Below are positions 11,719 through 22,639 of a stretch of 64,000 nt of DNA, in pieces; position 1 is the stretch's first letter, and every line of letters begins with the position of its first letter. The stretch lies in contig WHVA01000332.1 of the NCBI GenBank assembly GCA_015179125.1, positions 62,001 to 126,000 on the forward strand, in the 5' to 3' direction. The DNA comes from Gautieria morchelliformis (taxonomy: Eukaryota > Basidiomycota > Agaricomycetes > Gomphales > Gomphaceae). Made by a program: the position numbers and the translations under genes. Below the pieces are notes generated by a model that worked only from the letters and a program-made list of their open reading frames with translations, was not told where the DNA came from and did not search any database.

Positions 11719-12569
11719 CGGCGGGCGACGGCGACGGCGATCAATGTAACCCCGGGATGAAGATGACTGGCATGTTGCAAAATTCGATACCTGCAAGTAA
11801 CCTATTATATCAAAAGTTGTACCAGTTGGTAGTGTGTTCAAGTAGATCGATTCGATAATGAAATTGTATCGCCTGGCAGATTTTTTATTCCACATTGCAG
11901 GGCAGAGTGTCACTTGTGCTTTCAAAGATGGCGAGGCACCTCTGCTTTGGGAGGGGTACGCCACCTGGAATTTAACGTTGTCTGAGCGTGGTGAGCCTTT
12001 CAGCACAGCAAAAGAGGGCGTCCTACAACGCGCCGCGAGTGACGATAGCCTCACAGCTCTGTTTTGTAGACCTGAATGCCCCAGATGAGGTATTCATGTC
12101 AGTAATGACCAGTGGCTTGCATGTGGGGGTAGCGCGGTACCACCTCCAACACATAAAGAAATTCAGAGGGTTAGACGAATAATGAAACAGAGTCAGTCAT
12201 CTGCTCTCTCGAAGTCAGAGCATCGTTCATGGCCGTGGTGCGGGGCTCCACTACCCCTCCACTTGTGCGGCAGGTACTGCTGCGCGAGTGCGCGTGGGCG
12301 GGCGGATGCATAGCGTATGCATGGCGTGATGCATGCGCTGCGGGAACGTCGTCTAGGCTGGGGGACGCGGGGGAGTCCGACACAACTTGCTCTGCGTAGC
12401 AAACAAAGGGAGGGAAAAATAGCTACCTTTGAGGAAATTGCCTGAGTCTATAAGTTGTGACCTGGTAAGAAATAGTCGTGGGCATCATGGTACCGATGTA
12501 AATTCCGAACAGAGTGATACAAATGGTAGGATGGGTTTTACAATGTATATCTGGCCAGTCACATTAGAT
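11719..12569. other. Convergent intergenic spacer
   Basis: This lies between the 3' end of the phosphotransferase gene (+) and the duplicated block carrying the methyltransferase (-). Short frames show no recognisable family. Confidence 0.5.
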
Positions 12570-13675
12570 GACCGAGGGGGGTTCAGTAACATATCAAATC
12601 AATCATTCTGAAATGGATTTTCCAGTGGAGTTCGAGTTCAGCAATAGAGTAGGCATGTGAGGTACAGTACCACAACATACCGTGGCATTCACTGTGAGTT
12701 TCCTTGCATTCTGGATCCCATATCATAGGATGACAGCAGCACGAGCAGGGGACTGTCGGTCAGACACGGCAGATAATCTCCCCATGCAGCACAGCGAACC
12801 AGCCATCTTCATCCGCACCCCAGTCTCGCCACGCTTGTGCGATGCCGGCCAGGTCCTGTTCAGTGGCATATCCACCTGATACCGCACTTCGGGCGAAGGG
12901 CGTAGCAACGATGCGCTCAGCCCAGAGGCCGCTCCACCAGGCGCGCTCCTCTGGGGTGCGGTAGCACCACGTACTCGCGGTAGCCGTGATGCCAATCGGG
13001 TCAATTCCCGCCAAGCGTGCCCAGACATGCAGCCTGCGTCCAGCATTCGGTTCAGCCCCGTTGGAGCGAACGACACGCTCGTGCAAAGCCGACCAGTCGG
13101 ACAGCCCTTTGCTTTCGGGGTACCAGGCCATGGCTGCAAAGTCAGAGTCGCGGACAGCCACGATTCCACCGGGTTTGGCGACGCGGCGCATCTCACGCAG
13201 GGCCTGCACGGGGTCCCCGACGTGCACGAGGACCTGGTGGGCATGGACGACGTCGAACGTACCGTCAGGGAAATCAAGCCCATTCACATCGCCAACAACA
13301 AATTCAATGTTTGTCAACCCACGCTGGGCGGCCGTGCTCCGAGCCTGCGTAAGGACTTCAGGCGCATATTCGAGGCCGGTGACATGCCCCTTGGGGACAA
13401 GAGAGGCGAGGTCGGCAGTGATCGTACCAGGCCCACAGCCTACGTCAAGTATTCTCATATCCGGGAGAAGAGATCCCAGCAGATATCCGGCCGAGTTGGC
13501 GGCGGTGCGCCAGGTGTGCGCACGCACTGAAGAATCGTGGTGTCCGTAAGTGTAGGCAGCCGTTTCCTTTGGCATGGTGGAGCGTAAGGGGCGCGTACCG
13601 CTTCTTTTGTAGATACGGCGCTGACCGCCAGCTTTGCGTGACTCTGAATCATCAAGCGGAAATAGATACGAGGAG
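12570..13675. repeat. Segmental duplication, intact copy (methyltransferase block)
   Basis: About 1.1 kb, comprising the methyltransferase coding region and about 190 bases beyond its stop, is repeated in the same orientation at about 28011-29120. Both ends share non-coding sequence (TTCAGTAACATA / TTCGGTAACATA at one end, GAATCATCAAGCGGA at the other), so the duplication was at DNA level and not by retroposition. Confidence 0.8.
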
Positions 13676-13695
13676 CTTGCCACGGGACAGGCCAT
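12760..13695 (-). CDS. Class I SAM-dependent methyltransferase (UbiE/Methyltransf_11 type)
   Basis: The longest frame begins at 13695, but the family-typical start MPKETAAYTYGHHDSSVRAH is at 13575, giving 271 residues, and I favour it. Motif I is MRILDVGCGPGTITADLA, the acidic motif II loop is GLEYAPE, and GDVNGLDFPDGTFDVVHAHQ and RRVAKPGGIVAVRDSD follow, the usual Methyltransf_11 order. The C-terminal half (PEERAWWSGLWAERIV, DEDGWFAVLHGEIICRV) matches fungal members that act on small molecules or quinone-like substrates. The frame is uninterrupted and the stop is TGA at 12760-12762. A broken paralogue lies 15 kb away at 28.0-29.1 kb. The true substrate is unknown. Confidence 0.85.
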   Translation of the reverse strand: MACPVASSSYLFPLDDSESRKAGGQRRIYKRSGTRPLRSTMPKETAAYTYGHHDSSVRAHTWRTAANSAGYLLGSLLPDMRILDVGCGPGTITADLASLVPKGHVTGLEYAPEVLTQARSTAAQRGLTNIEFVVGDVNGLDFPDGTFDVVHAHQVLVHVGDPVQALREMRRVAKPGGIVAVRDSDFAAMAWYPESKGLSDWSALHERVVRSNGAEPNAGRRLHVWARLAGIDPIGITATASTWCYRTPEERAWWSGLWAERIVATPFARSAVSGGYATEQDLAGIAQAWRDWGADEDGWFAVLHGEIICRV

Positions 13696-14452
13696 AATTA
13701 GCCTTTATGACTGAGACTCATTTCCCACTGCGGCATTCACCCATACACCGTACAGCTGCTAAATTACATGCCACCACACATGAGGCAGTTGTATTCACGT
13801 CTACCCCTCGTCTCTCCTCTCCATATGAATAAACGGAACCCAACGTTTGACTGAGACTCCTTCAGAACGCAACATGGAAACGGCAACATGGAGGGCTTGG
13901 GCAGACTCTCTGGTATCCGGTCGAAATGTGTCTGCAACAGCAGATGGTTTCTTTCTATAGAGGTATTTGTAGAATCCATCTGCAATCTTAGGACCATTGG
14001 GCTGGTGGCACCAGGGCTGTCCACAAGTCAGCCTTACCTAGACTTGGACTCACCGGTTGGCCAGCTTCCAAAAGTGGAACTTGGACTTGACCTGAGTTTT
14101 CGTCCAGGTTGACTTGGACCTGCAGGTAAACGGTTAAACCTGCAGGTGACTGTCATGACCTGTCTATTTCTCTTACCCCACTGCCTCTATGTTCCCCCTC
14201 GTCACTCCCTAGCATCTTCGCCAGAGTTCGCCTCACCCTCCGACCACTCCTCCTCTACGTCCACTCTATCCGCTGTTCGTCCCATTCTCCGAACCGCTAT
14301 TCGCTGCTCGCGCATTTCGCCAGCAGGCACGCCATCAAATACGATCAATACCATTTACCTGGCATGATGGTTCATCACTAACCCCATCATCTTCTTAATC
14401 CAACCCCTTTGGGTGTTCGTATGGCCAAAGTGTGGTCGCGGGACGTCCCTTC

Positions 14453-14769
14453 GGTAGCGGTTATGCGCAGTGCTAATAGGAATGAAGTCTCAGTGAACGG
14501 TCAGTTCACTCAGTGTGTATAACTACTATACCTAATAGGAATGAAGTCTACATAATAGTAAGTATTCCATTAGGATGCATAATGGGATGGGGGCATGTGC
14601 CTCAGTGAACGGTCAGTTCACTGAGGGATTAGCAACTGTGGAGCGAGTAGATATAGGGCCTCAGTCAAACTTGACCAAGGCCAGTAATACTATTTTACTA
14701 GACAATGATAAATCCTTCCCCTAACCTACTTGGCCCTGCATTCGACGCTTACCGACCCTGACTCCAACA
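14453..14769 (-). repeat. 3' LTR of copia element 1
   Basis: 317 bases, paired with 19028-19344. It contains two copies of the short palindromic word CAGTGAACGGTCAGTTCACT, a strong internal inverted repeat. Confidence 0.9.
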
Positions 14770-14775
14770 CTCCCC

Positions 14776-17700
14776 CTTAAGCCGAACGTAGACCAAGTAG
14801 GGTGTTCAGGTGTAGAACCTTGTGTCGGGGGAGGGCTTTAGTGAATAAGTCGGTGGCCATGTCATCTGTCAGTACATAGTCGATGTACAGTAACTGTCTC
14901 TGTACTGCATGACGTATGAAGTGATATCGTATGTCCATATGCTTGGTCCTCGGGTGATACTCATCATTCTTTGTGATAGATATCGCAGAGAGGTTGTTGA
15001 GGTGGATGGTGATGGGCTGGCTAAGTGGTCGGGCAATCTCTGCCAGGAAGCACGTATCCACAAAGCCTCCTTTGTGGCATGAGTCGCTGCGACGTATTCC
15101 GCCTCCATTGTTGACAACGCGACGATCGGCTGCTTCTTGGAACTCCAAGACACAGCGCCTCCATCGATCGTGAACACGTACCCCGAGATCGAGTGTCGGT
15201 GTTCTTGTGATGCCCAGTCAGCGTCAGAAAATGCCTCGAGTCCCCTGCGAGATCCGCCGATAGTCAGGGCCACGTCCTTCGTGCCCTTCAAGTAGCGAAA
15301 GACGTGTTTGACCGCCTCCCAATGCGGCCTCCCGGGGTCCTGCATGAACTGGGCTAGAAACGACACTGCGAACGCAATGTCAGGGCGCGTGCCCAGTGCC
15401 GCATACATGAGTGAGCCGATAGCTTCCCTGTACGGTACGGCGTGCATTTCTTGGCGTTCGCGAGGGGTGGTGGGTGATTGGGATAGGGATAGCCTGTGAT
15501 GCGGGTCGAGCGGCGTGCTCAGGGCGTTTGCATTCTGCAAGCTGAACCTCTCGAGAATTCTCTTGATGTAAGCATGTTGTGAGAAGGATATTGTGCACGT
15601 CTCGTGCACCCGTTTCACCTCTATACCCAATAACCAATGCAGATTGCCCAAGTCCTTGATTTTGAGGACCGTACGTAGCTCGTTCTTGAACTCAAGGATC
15701 GCGTTCTTCGAGCTTCCGGCCATGGTCAGATTGTCGACGTCGACCGCGACAATAAGCGCGTCCCGTCCAGCATATCTGTGAAAGACTGCGTGTTCCGTCT
15801 CGCAGCGTGTGAAGCCAAATTGGTTCATGAACCTGCGCAGCGTGTTGCACCATTCTCTGCCAGATTGCTTCAACCCATATATCGCACAGTTGAGCTGGCA
15901 GACCTTGTGCTCATTTCCAGGGGCTTCATATCCCCTGGCCTGTCGCATGTATATAGTCTCCGTGATCGGTGCATTCAAGTACGCGCCATCTATATCCATT
16001 TGTTTGAGTTCCCAGTCGTTCCGGACTGCGATGGCTGTGATTATTCGGATAGCGGAGAGCTTTGCTGTGGGAGAGAAGGTCTCATTGTAGTCAATTCCCT
16101 GTGCCTGTGAGAATCCTTGCGCGACGAGCCTAGTTTTTCGATCTACAACCTTTCCCTCCGCGTCATGCTTGTAGTGGAACATGAGCCTGCTCCCTACGAT
16201 GTTCGCACCGTCTGGGGCTTCGACGAGGTCCCAGGTGGGCAGTGCTGCGTGTTGGTCCAACTCCCGTCTGATCGACGCGTCCCACTGTGGCCAGTCAGCG
16301 CGGGAACGGGCGTTGTCGAGGTTAGTCGGGTCAGGCCCTGGGCTGTGTGCTGTGGCAGCTGTCGTGTGCCTGGCAGGGTGACGAGGCTCCCCCTCAGCTC
16401 TGGTAATATCTCCTGCACCCCCTGTCAGTGTGACTAGGGCTGAGTTGTTGGTGGGCATCGGCAGACCTCGGGGGTATGCGGGCACTTGTGGGCAACCTGT
16501 GCTGCTGCCCATGCCATCCGCGATCCCCCGCACGTATGTGGACGGTTTCTGCATGCGGTGGCCCCTTCCTTGGGGCGGGTCTGCCGGGAGATCCGCGGCC
16601 TCGAATCCTTTGAGGGGGTCGATCTGCCCGGTGTCTGCGGGGTCTGCTACCGGGTCCGGGGGTTGTAGTGGCGGGTGCTGGTGGAGTGTGTGAGAAGCGG
16701 GAGCGCCGCCGACGGCGTTCTGAGTGCCTAGGGTGGATGACTCCCCCTCAGTCAGATCGTCATTGGGGGTCACAAGTACAAGGGTGTCAAATGTGACGTT
16801 CCTTTCCACCGTGACGCAGCGTTTCCCGGGCCAGTAGACCCTGTGCCCTTTGCTCTCATCGCTATACCCCACCCACTTTCCTTCATCCGCCTTCGAGTCT
16901 AGCTTGCTGCTGCTTTCTTTTAGGACAAAGACTCTAGTTCCCCACTCTGGTAAATCAGTGAGGTCCGGCTTCGTGCCGTGTACAACCTCATATGGCGTTC
17001 TGCCGTTGAGCGCACGCGTCGAAGTCCGGTTTTTCAGCCAGGCCGCGTGCTGTACCGCTTCCGTCCACAGGAACTTCGGTACTCCAGCTGCTAGAAGCAT
17101 CGCGCGTGCGTGTTCTAGCAATGTCCGGTTCAAACGTTCTGATACACTGTTTTCTTCAGGGGTATCGTGCACCGTGAGGTTCCGGGTCATCCATTTTGAC
17201 TTCAGGTGGGCCGTGAATGCGTCAGAGAGGTATTCTCCCCTGCGGTCAGTCTGCAAGTGTTTTTATCTTCGCGTTATATTGCGTCTCAACCCAAGCCTCA
17301 TACTGCTTATAGCAGTTGAACGTGTCGCTCTTCCTAGCCATCGGTACCAGGTAAGTCCACCGGTTATAGTCATCAGTGAAACTGACGAAATAGTCTTTTC
17401 CGTCGTAGCTCTGGGGGTTTGCGGGCCCCCAGACGTCTGAGTGCACTTTCTCACCGAACTTGGTGGCTCGCGGCCCCTCCCGTTTCTGTGGAACGGGTTT
17501 TCGGGTAGGTTTGGCTTGTGCACACTCTGTGCAAAAGCCTGGCTGACTCGCCATGTCGAGATCGAGTCCAGTGACGACTCGGTCTTGGATGAGCTTGCGA
17601 GCGGCCTGGGGGATATGTGTCCCATCCGGCGGTGTAACTCGTCCAATGTGAGTACTTTCCATGTAGTGCTTGCTGCCGCTGCAGTGGACTGGTGTTCTAC

Positions 17701-17802
17701 TTTATACAGACCATTGGAGAGTGGGATCTGTCCCAGTAACGTCCCTCGTTTGTCTCGAATTAAGCACTTCTCACCCTTGAGTAGAACCGAGTAGCCAGCC
17801 AC
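14776..17802 (-). pseudogene. Copia 1 pol region: integrase, reverse transcriptase, RNase H
   Basis: From right to left it reads a GAG-pre-integrase segment, the integrase core, a proline-rich linker, a copia reverse transcriptase and a copia RNase H. Gene order and similarity are clearly Ty1/copia. It is not a continuous frame, so it is a fossil. Confidence 0.85.
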
Positions 17803-17808
17803 GTCGCA

Positions 17809-19023
17809 TCACGTTAGGGAGACGAGCGTAAACGCGAGATCGGGACAGTACAGCACATCCTTCAAGGTAACGTGCGTTGTCGTTCTACCATTGGGTATTC
17901 CGACCTTCATGCTACCTATCCCGGTAGCCTTGAAGACTGTCTTGTCCGTGGCAGTGACCGTCCGGGGCGCAATCTGGTTGAAAGTGATGAAGCGATGCCT
18001 ACTCGGCGACATATGACCTGACGCGCCCGAGTCGTAAACGTTGACTTCTCGTCCCATTGACCGACTCGTTCCCAGCGCAAGCGCGGTCCCAGCGAGCGTC
18101 GTGGTAAAAGCGAAATCCTCGCCCTCTGCCGCTGCGTTCGCCGTGCCTCCTTTCTTATCTTCATCCTTCTTTGCTTTTTTCTTGCCTTTAGAACGACAAT
18201 CCACTTTGATATGCCCCTTTTTGCCGCACTTCCAACATTCCACATCTGTCCGCGTGGTGTTGGAACTACTGCTGCATGGCTGGTGCTTTCCGCGATTTTT
18301 GACCACCGCGAGTGCGTTCTCACTCGCCTTCAATTGTCGTTCCTCGATTGCTAATCGCTCGAACTCGTCGATTAGAGTGCTGACCACCTGGTCCGGCTCG
18401 AGTCTTGCCTTTGCGTGTGTCGCTGACATCGTTATCGCATTGATGAGCGTCCGATACAACTTCGGTAGCGAGCCGAGGATGACGGTGACCAGGTCGTCAT
18501 CGGTGAGTCCCGGGTTCATCCCTGCGAGTTGCTCCTGCATTCTCATGAGGGACTCTAGGTGTGTGCGGACGTTCGATTCGTCCTCGCACTTCAGCTTGTA
18601 CATGCGTCGTCGCATGTCGACTTTGACTGTGAGTGCCCTTGTCTCATGCTTTGCACATACAGCCTCCCAGACCTCCTTTGCCGTAGCTAGGTTGCGGACT
18701 TCGATGAGGACGCTATCGGGGACAGTGGTAAATATTTGTGCCATTATCGCTGCCTTACGCTGATTGTAGTCATCCCAGCGTTTCTCGAGTTCCTCTAGGT
18801 CCTCCTCCTTCTTGTCTGTGAGTACGTGGGCGTCAGGGTACGTTGGGATCGTGCGAGGGATCCGAGTGGTCCCTTCGAGGTGACGCTTCGCACCATGGGT
18901 CGCCTCCAGCGTAGCTAACGTCTGGCTTTTCCAGGTGACCCAGTTCGTACTGTCCCTGGCCAGCTTCGGGACGACGAACGACTTGGAGGTGGGGGTAGAC
19001 GTTGTGGGCTCTGCGGGGCCCAT
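17809..19023 (-). pseudogene. Copia 1 gag and protease region
   Basis: It begins MGPAEPTTSTP just inside the right LTR. It has the UBN2-type copia gag fold, one CCHC zinc knuckle, a lysine-rich stretch and the aspartic protease signature region. It belongs to the broken element described above. Confidence 0.85.
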
Positions 19024-19027
19024 AACC

Positions 19028-19344
19028 TGTAGCGGTTATGCGCAGTGCTAATAGGAATGAAGTCTCAGTGAACGGTCAGTTCACTCAGTGTGTATAACTA
19101 CTCTACCTAATAGGAATGAAGTCTACATAATGGTAAGTATACCATTAGGATGCATAATGGGATGGGGGTACGTACCTCAGTGAACGGTCAGTCCACTGAG
19201 GGATTAGCGACTGTGGAGCGAGTAGATATAGGGCCTTGGTCAAACTTGACCAAGGCCAGTAATACTATTTTGTTAGACAATGATAAATCCTTCCCCTAAC
19301 CTACTTGGCCCTGCGTTCGATGCTTACCGACCCTGACTCCAACA
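19028..19344 (-). repeat. 5' LTR of copia element 1
   Basis: 317 bases, TG start, paired with 14453-14769; about 15 differences by eye. Confidence 0.9.
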
Positions 19345-20189
19345 CCTTCTGTAGGTCGTGCGGGACCAACCCAGTAGACGAAGAGTCCGTGCAGGGTAGC
19401 ATGTATGCGGGTCCCAAGACATGGTTTTGTATATAAGTGCCTTCACCACCTTTACTCTCCATTGTTTCATGTTCGCACTCTTACCTCACTCTATTGTATG
19501 TTTATTCCATCTACTTAATATCATGACTGCACACCCCTATCCAACCCTGACTCACAACGGCCTCTTTCCTATTCACTGATACCTTACAAGCATTTGATAT
19601 AAGTAGTTTACATTCGCATGTATATTCTCCAGTTCAATTATCATACGTCATCCATCTTGTGCAAACTTGACCTCGCTGTGATCATTGCCTTGGGCGTTCT
19701 CCTGGAGATTTCTATCTTCGACCAGAAGAGGATTTAGGCATCACTGGTGAGTTCCCATACTTCATTGTCGTTACCTTAGCCTTCGAACCATTTTCTGTGC
19801 TGACGGCGAAGGGCTCCGAAGGAGCACCTTCACCGGCGAAGGGATTGTTGCTACTTAGACAACCCTTCCGTGACACCTTGTACGTTACATCATCAAGTGC
19901 CACGGGCTATTTCGCTACGACTGTAGATAGGGCGAGCTCCGCTCAGGCAGCCCTCTTATCTTGTGAACATTTATTGGTTCACCTATTTGCCGAACGGCAT
20001 ACTTATTCGCACAAGTTATTCGGGCATTCGCTGTGTTCACTAATACACGATATTAACGCCTAAAAACCAATCTTGACAGTGACTTGCCAGGTTATCCCAA
20101 GTTGACCCACCTCAGTCCACTCGTGGCTCTGTGTGAGTGCATGATGTCAGTAGTGTTGCTGCCCTTGGCTTTAAGTTGCACTTGAGGTA

Positions 20190-20249
20190 TAGCTGAGTTG
20201 GTGTCCAAGCTGGGCTGGCTTGACATGACTTAGCGCTTGGTTCGACTCC
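20190..20249 (+). repeat. tRNA-like A and B boxes (possible SINE head or tRNA relic)
   Basis: TAGCTGAGTTGG (20190-20201) fits a pol III A box, and GGTTCGACTCC (20239-20249) fits a B box exactly, 37 bases apart as in a tRNA. A four-pair T stem (TTGG/CCAA) is present. The would-be acceptor arms do not pair, so it is not a functional tRNA. It may be a tRNA-derived SINE head or a chance match. Confidence 0.3.
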
Positions 20250-20921
20250 AACTTTGGAATTTCTCACCATTTTAAGTGCCAACTCAAGTCGAATATCTCT
20301 AATTTGTGAGCACACACACAGCCCGACTAGTTAGGCCCAGTGGCACAATGGAGTATTTTCATGCAACAGTCAGTCTGCAGCTGAACATAACACCAATGTC
20401 TATGTCTATGTCAACATCAATGAAATTAAAGATTAGGGTATTGAACTAGAGCTGGTGGGGAGATGAAATGGCTGTAACAATCTGTGTGCAGCCTTCATTT
20501 GAGCATTAAGTCATGACTTAATTTTAAAGTTGAGGCACTTGACCCCAGCTTGGCCATTTATGCTAATTTAAGTTGAGTGGGAGCTGAGCTGCCATCATCA
20601 TGCTTTGACTCAGCATACTCAGCACATGGCTGTCATACACAGGACTTGTTCCTGAGGAACATGTTGTAGAGTTGCTGCATGATAAGAGTAAGCATGTCAA
20701 GAAGGCTGTTGTGGAGAAGGAGGTAATAGTAGTTGAATGACATGTACTTCTTGACATTTATGGCTTGCAGGTCTGCAAGTCACCTTTGCCATTCCAATGG
20801 CCAAACTTGCCAGGTTTTTAGATGCCAGGCTACCTGGACTTGTGGGATTTGGATCCACAGGTTAAAATCACAGGTTGAACTGTGAGTCACCTGCAGGAAC
20901 TTGGACTCACGGACAGCCCTG

Positions 20922-21442
20922 GACCATCCTCATTGGAAATGGGCCTGGAAACAATCAGACGCTGCTTGTGTGGCTAATCAGGCCTACTAATTAATCTACT
21001 CACCACATAGTGGTGACAACTCCTCAAAAACCAGCAAACAACAGTGTGGATGGAAGATGAATGGCTTCATCAGGAAGAGTCTTATCACCCATGTCAGTCT
21101 GGTGCACACAGCAGAAAGCCAGTCATGCATTAGGTGTGGGCTGCTGCATTATCTGGGACACCTTTAGTGGGCTGTCATGAAGCATCAGGGTGCTCTAAAG
21201 CAGATTTTCTGGATGTTGTTGCCCATGGCATGCAAAGTGGGCGATGGATGTGGTGGGAGGTGTGAAACAACCTCTTCCACATTTGCAGACCGGAACTTAA
21301 TCAAATCCTTCTCTGGCATGTGGCTTTCTATCCTTTGCAGCTTGTCAACAGTATGTGAAAGCCCACATTGGCTGGGTGTGTTGGGTTCAATGACTACCAT
21401 CATTTTGAACGGGTCAGAAAATCCTGATGGCTTGGCTCGTGT
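20922..21442. other. Unassigned repeat-like sequence
   Basis: There is no long frame with family resemblance. The stretch lies between the hAT-like element and a gypsy LTR fragment and is probably old transposon debris. Confidence 0.4.
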
Positions 21443-21797
21443 AGTCTAAGGTCCCCCAATGTCAGCGAGCCCATATTATACTACGCTGCGCAGCCAGGGA
21501 CAACACTTGGCACCCACCATCAACCCTTCATCCCCCTGACCTCCCTGACCCTTGATCGACCCTTGATGCCACCTATTACGTGAGTCGCTTGATTTCCGAC
21601 ACTGTTCCGAGAGCGGAAGTCGGAAATTGGAGTGGAACTGGCAAGGCGAACAGAACTGGTGGAAGCTCTCCCAGAAGCGGAATCATTTCTGAAAGCGGAG
21701 GCGGAGATGGAATCGGAGCCGGAAGCAGAGTCGGAAATGGAGTCGGAACTGGGTGTGGTGTCGGAACTGGAAATGGAAAACAGGGTGTCCCCTGACA
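21443..21797 (-). mobile_element. Gypsy A LTR fragment
   Basis: About 355 bases match the LTR at 58598-59078 in reverse orientation, ending GTGTCCCCTGACA. The other LTR end is missing. No linked internal region is seen, so it is a fossil. Confidence 0.8.
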
Positions 21798-21955
21798 GTA
21801 TGCCAATGACTGAACTTTGTAAAGTAGCAACAGGGCTTGAGGAATCAGTAAGAGACATTTCACTTGCCCTTGAACAGGGATTGCTTTGGGAAGTGTCATG
21901 GGACATGTCTGAAAAATCACATCAAAGAATGTCAATAGAGTGTGAGGCATTTTGG

Positions 21956-22630
21956 TTACATTGTCTCCATGACAAATGGCTGGCAGTTGAAAGGCTTTGA
22001 AGATTCCATGTGCCCACAGCCAATCTCCACACTGCTGGGTGCAGCAGTCAAGAGAGCAGTGGTCATCCTCAATGTGAGTAAGGCTGGTTGCGCTGCCATA
22101 ATATTGACATCATTGAATGGCATGCAGCATGTGCAACTGGGGCTGACTTTGCTGATGTGACTGTCCTTGTGGATCTCATGTGAATTGCCACTGCACCTGG
22201 TGACTGAGGCCTGACCCATTCTGCATCTATTCATGGGCATGTGGAAGGCGTTCTTCAACAGATTATGCCTTATACTTGTGAATGCTTGCTGGTGTGAAGA
22301 CAAAACCAGGCCTAGCATTGTCAGATGGGGTAGAAGCTTGATTGCAGTCTGATATGGGTCCAAAGCCGAATCATGTCTAGAATCTGCATGAAAGTGTTGA
22401 GATGCAGGGGAGGTCTCACATGCCACTGCTGTCTGAAAAACATCCATGACACTCTGGAGATCTCCTGAGTCATTAGAGTAGGTGTATGCTGTCATAAACA
22501 TATCCCCAAGGTGTGATAAATATATAGTTAGACCCCCAATAATGCATAATCCCTGATAATACATTGATAGGTTGTCCACCAGCTTGGTAGTTAGAAAATC
22601 ACTTAGAAGCTTGCATAATGCATAATGCAT
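21956..22630 (-). pseudogene. TPR-CHAT protein remnant (linker before the CHAT domain)
   Basis: This minus-strand frame contains DVFQTAVACETSPASQHFHA followed by SALDPYQTAIKLLPHLTMLG. The pair resembles the conserved segment that joins the TPR array to the CHAT protease-like domain in Agaricomycete TPR-CHAT proteins. No catalytic His/Cys part of CHAT can be made out in the rest. It lies on the same strand as, and about 2.1 kb downstream of, TPR gene A, so it may once have been its C-terminal part. The frame starts without an ATG and I treat it as a relic. The match is from memory of the family, not a search. Confidence 0.5.
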
Positions 22631-22639
22631 AACAGATTT

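Larger units (their letters stand above)
14453..19344 (-). mobile_element. Ty1/copia element 1, nearly full length, broken
   Basis: Two 317-base LTRs bound a minus-strand gag-pol region in copia order (gag, protease, integrase, reverse transcriptase, RNase H). The target duplication CCTTC lies at 14448-14452 and 19345-19349. A polypurine tract (read on the minus strand) adjoins the left LTR, and the first gag ATG follows the right LTR within a few bases. By eye the LTRs differ at about 15 positions, so it is the oldest of the three paired-LTR elements here. The coding region has about two or three breaks, so it is a fossil. Confidence 0.9.
14151..20078 (+). mobile_element. Solo LTR (about 1031 bases), split by a copia element
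   Basis: It starts TGTCATGACC at 14151 and ends AATCTTGACA at 20078, with the 5-base duplication GTGAC on both sides (14146-14150 and 20079-20083). The copia element at 14453-19344 interrupts it; the LTR halves are 302 and about 729 bases. No internal region remains, so it is a solo LTR. Related copies lie at 35640-37424, 46970-48032 (both reversed) and 49759-50316. The 5-base duplication suits Ty3/gypsy or copia; the family is not certain. Confidence 0.75.
14012..20921. mobile_element. hAT-like non-autonomous element holding nested insertions
   Basis: The left end CAGGGCTGTCC (14012-14022) is mirrored exactly by GGACAGCCCTG (20911-20921), the terminal inverted repeat style of hAT transposons. 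Once the nested LTR (14151-20078) is set aside, the element itself is about 980 bases and codes for nothing recognisable. Its arms are full of CTTGGACTC, ACCTGCAGG and similar short words. I could not find a matching 8-base target duplication, so the ends may have decayed. Confidence 0.5.

Noticed and set aside
11155-12054. A 299-residue minus-strand frame
   Set aside because: Antisense to the GC-rich His-tract end of the phosphotransferase gene; Val runs mirror His codons. No start context, no family.
12986-13549. Plus-strand frames of 167-187 residues over the methyltransferase
   Set aside because: Antisense shadows of a well-supported minus-strand methyltransferase.
14012-14022. An 8-base target duplication for the hAT-like element
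   Set aside because: The flanks (GGTGGCAC and GACCATCC) do not match, so I report the inverted ends only.
18041-18763. A 240-residue plus-strand frame
   Set aside because: Antisense of the copia 1 gag region.
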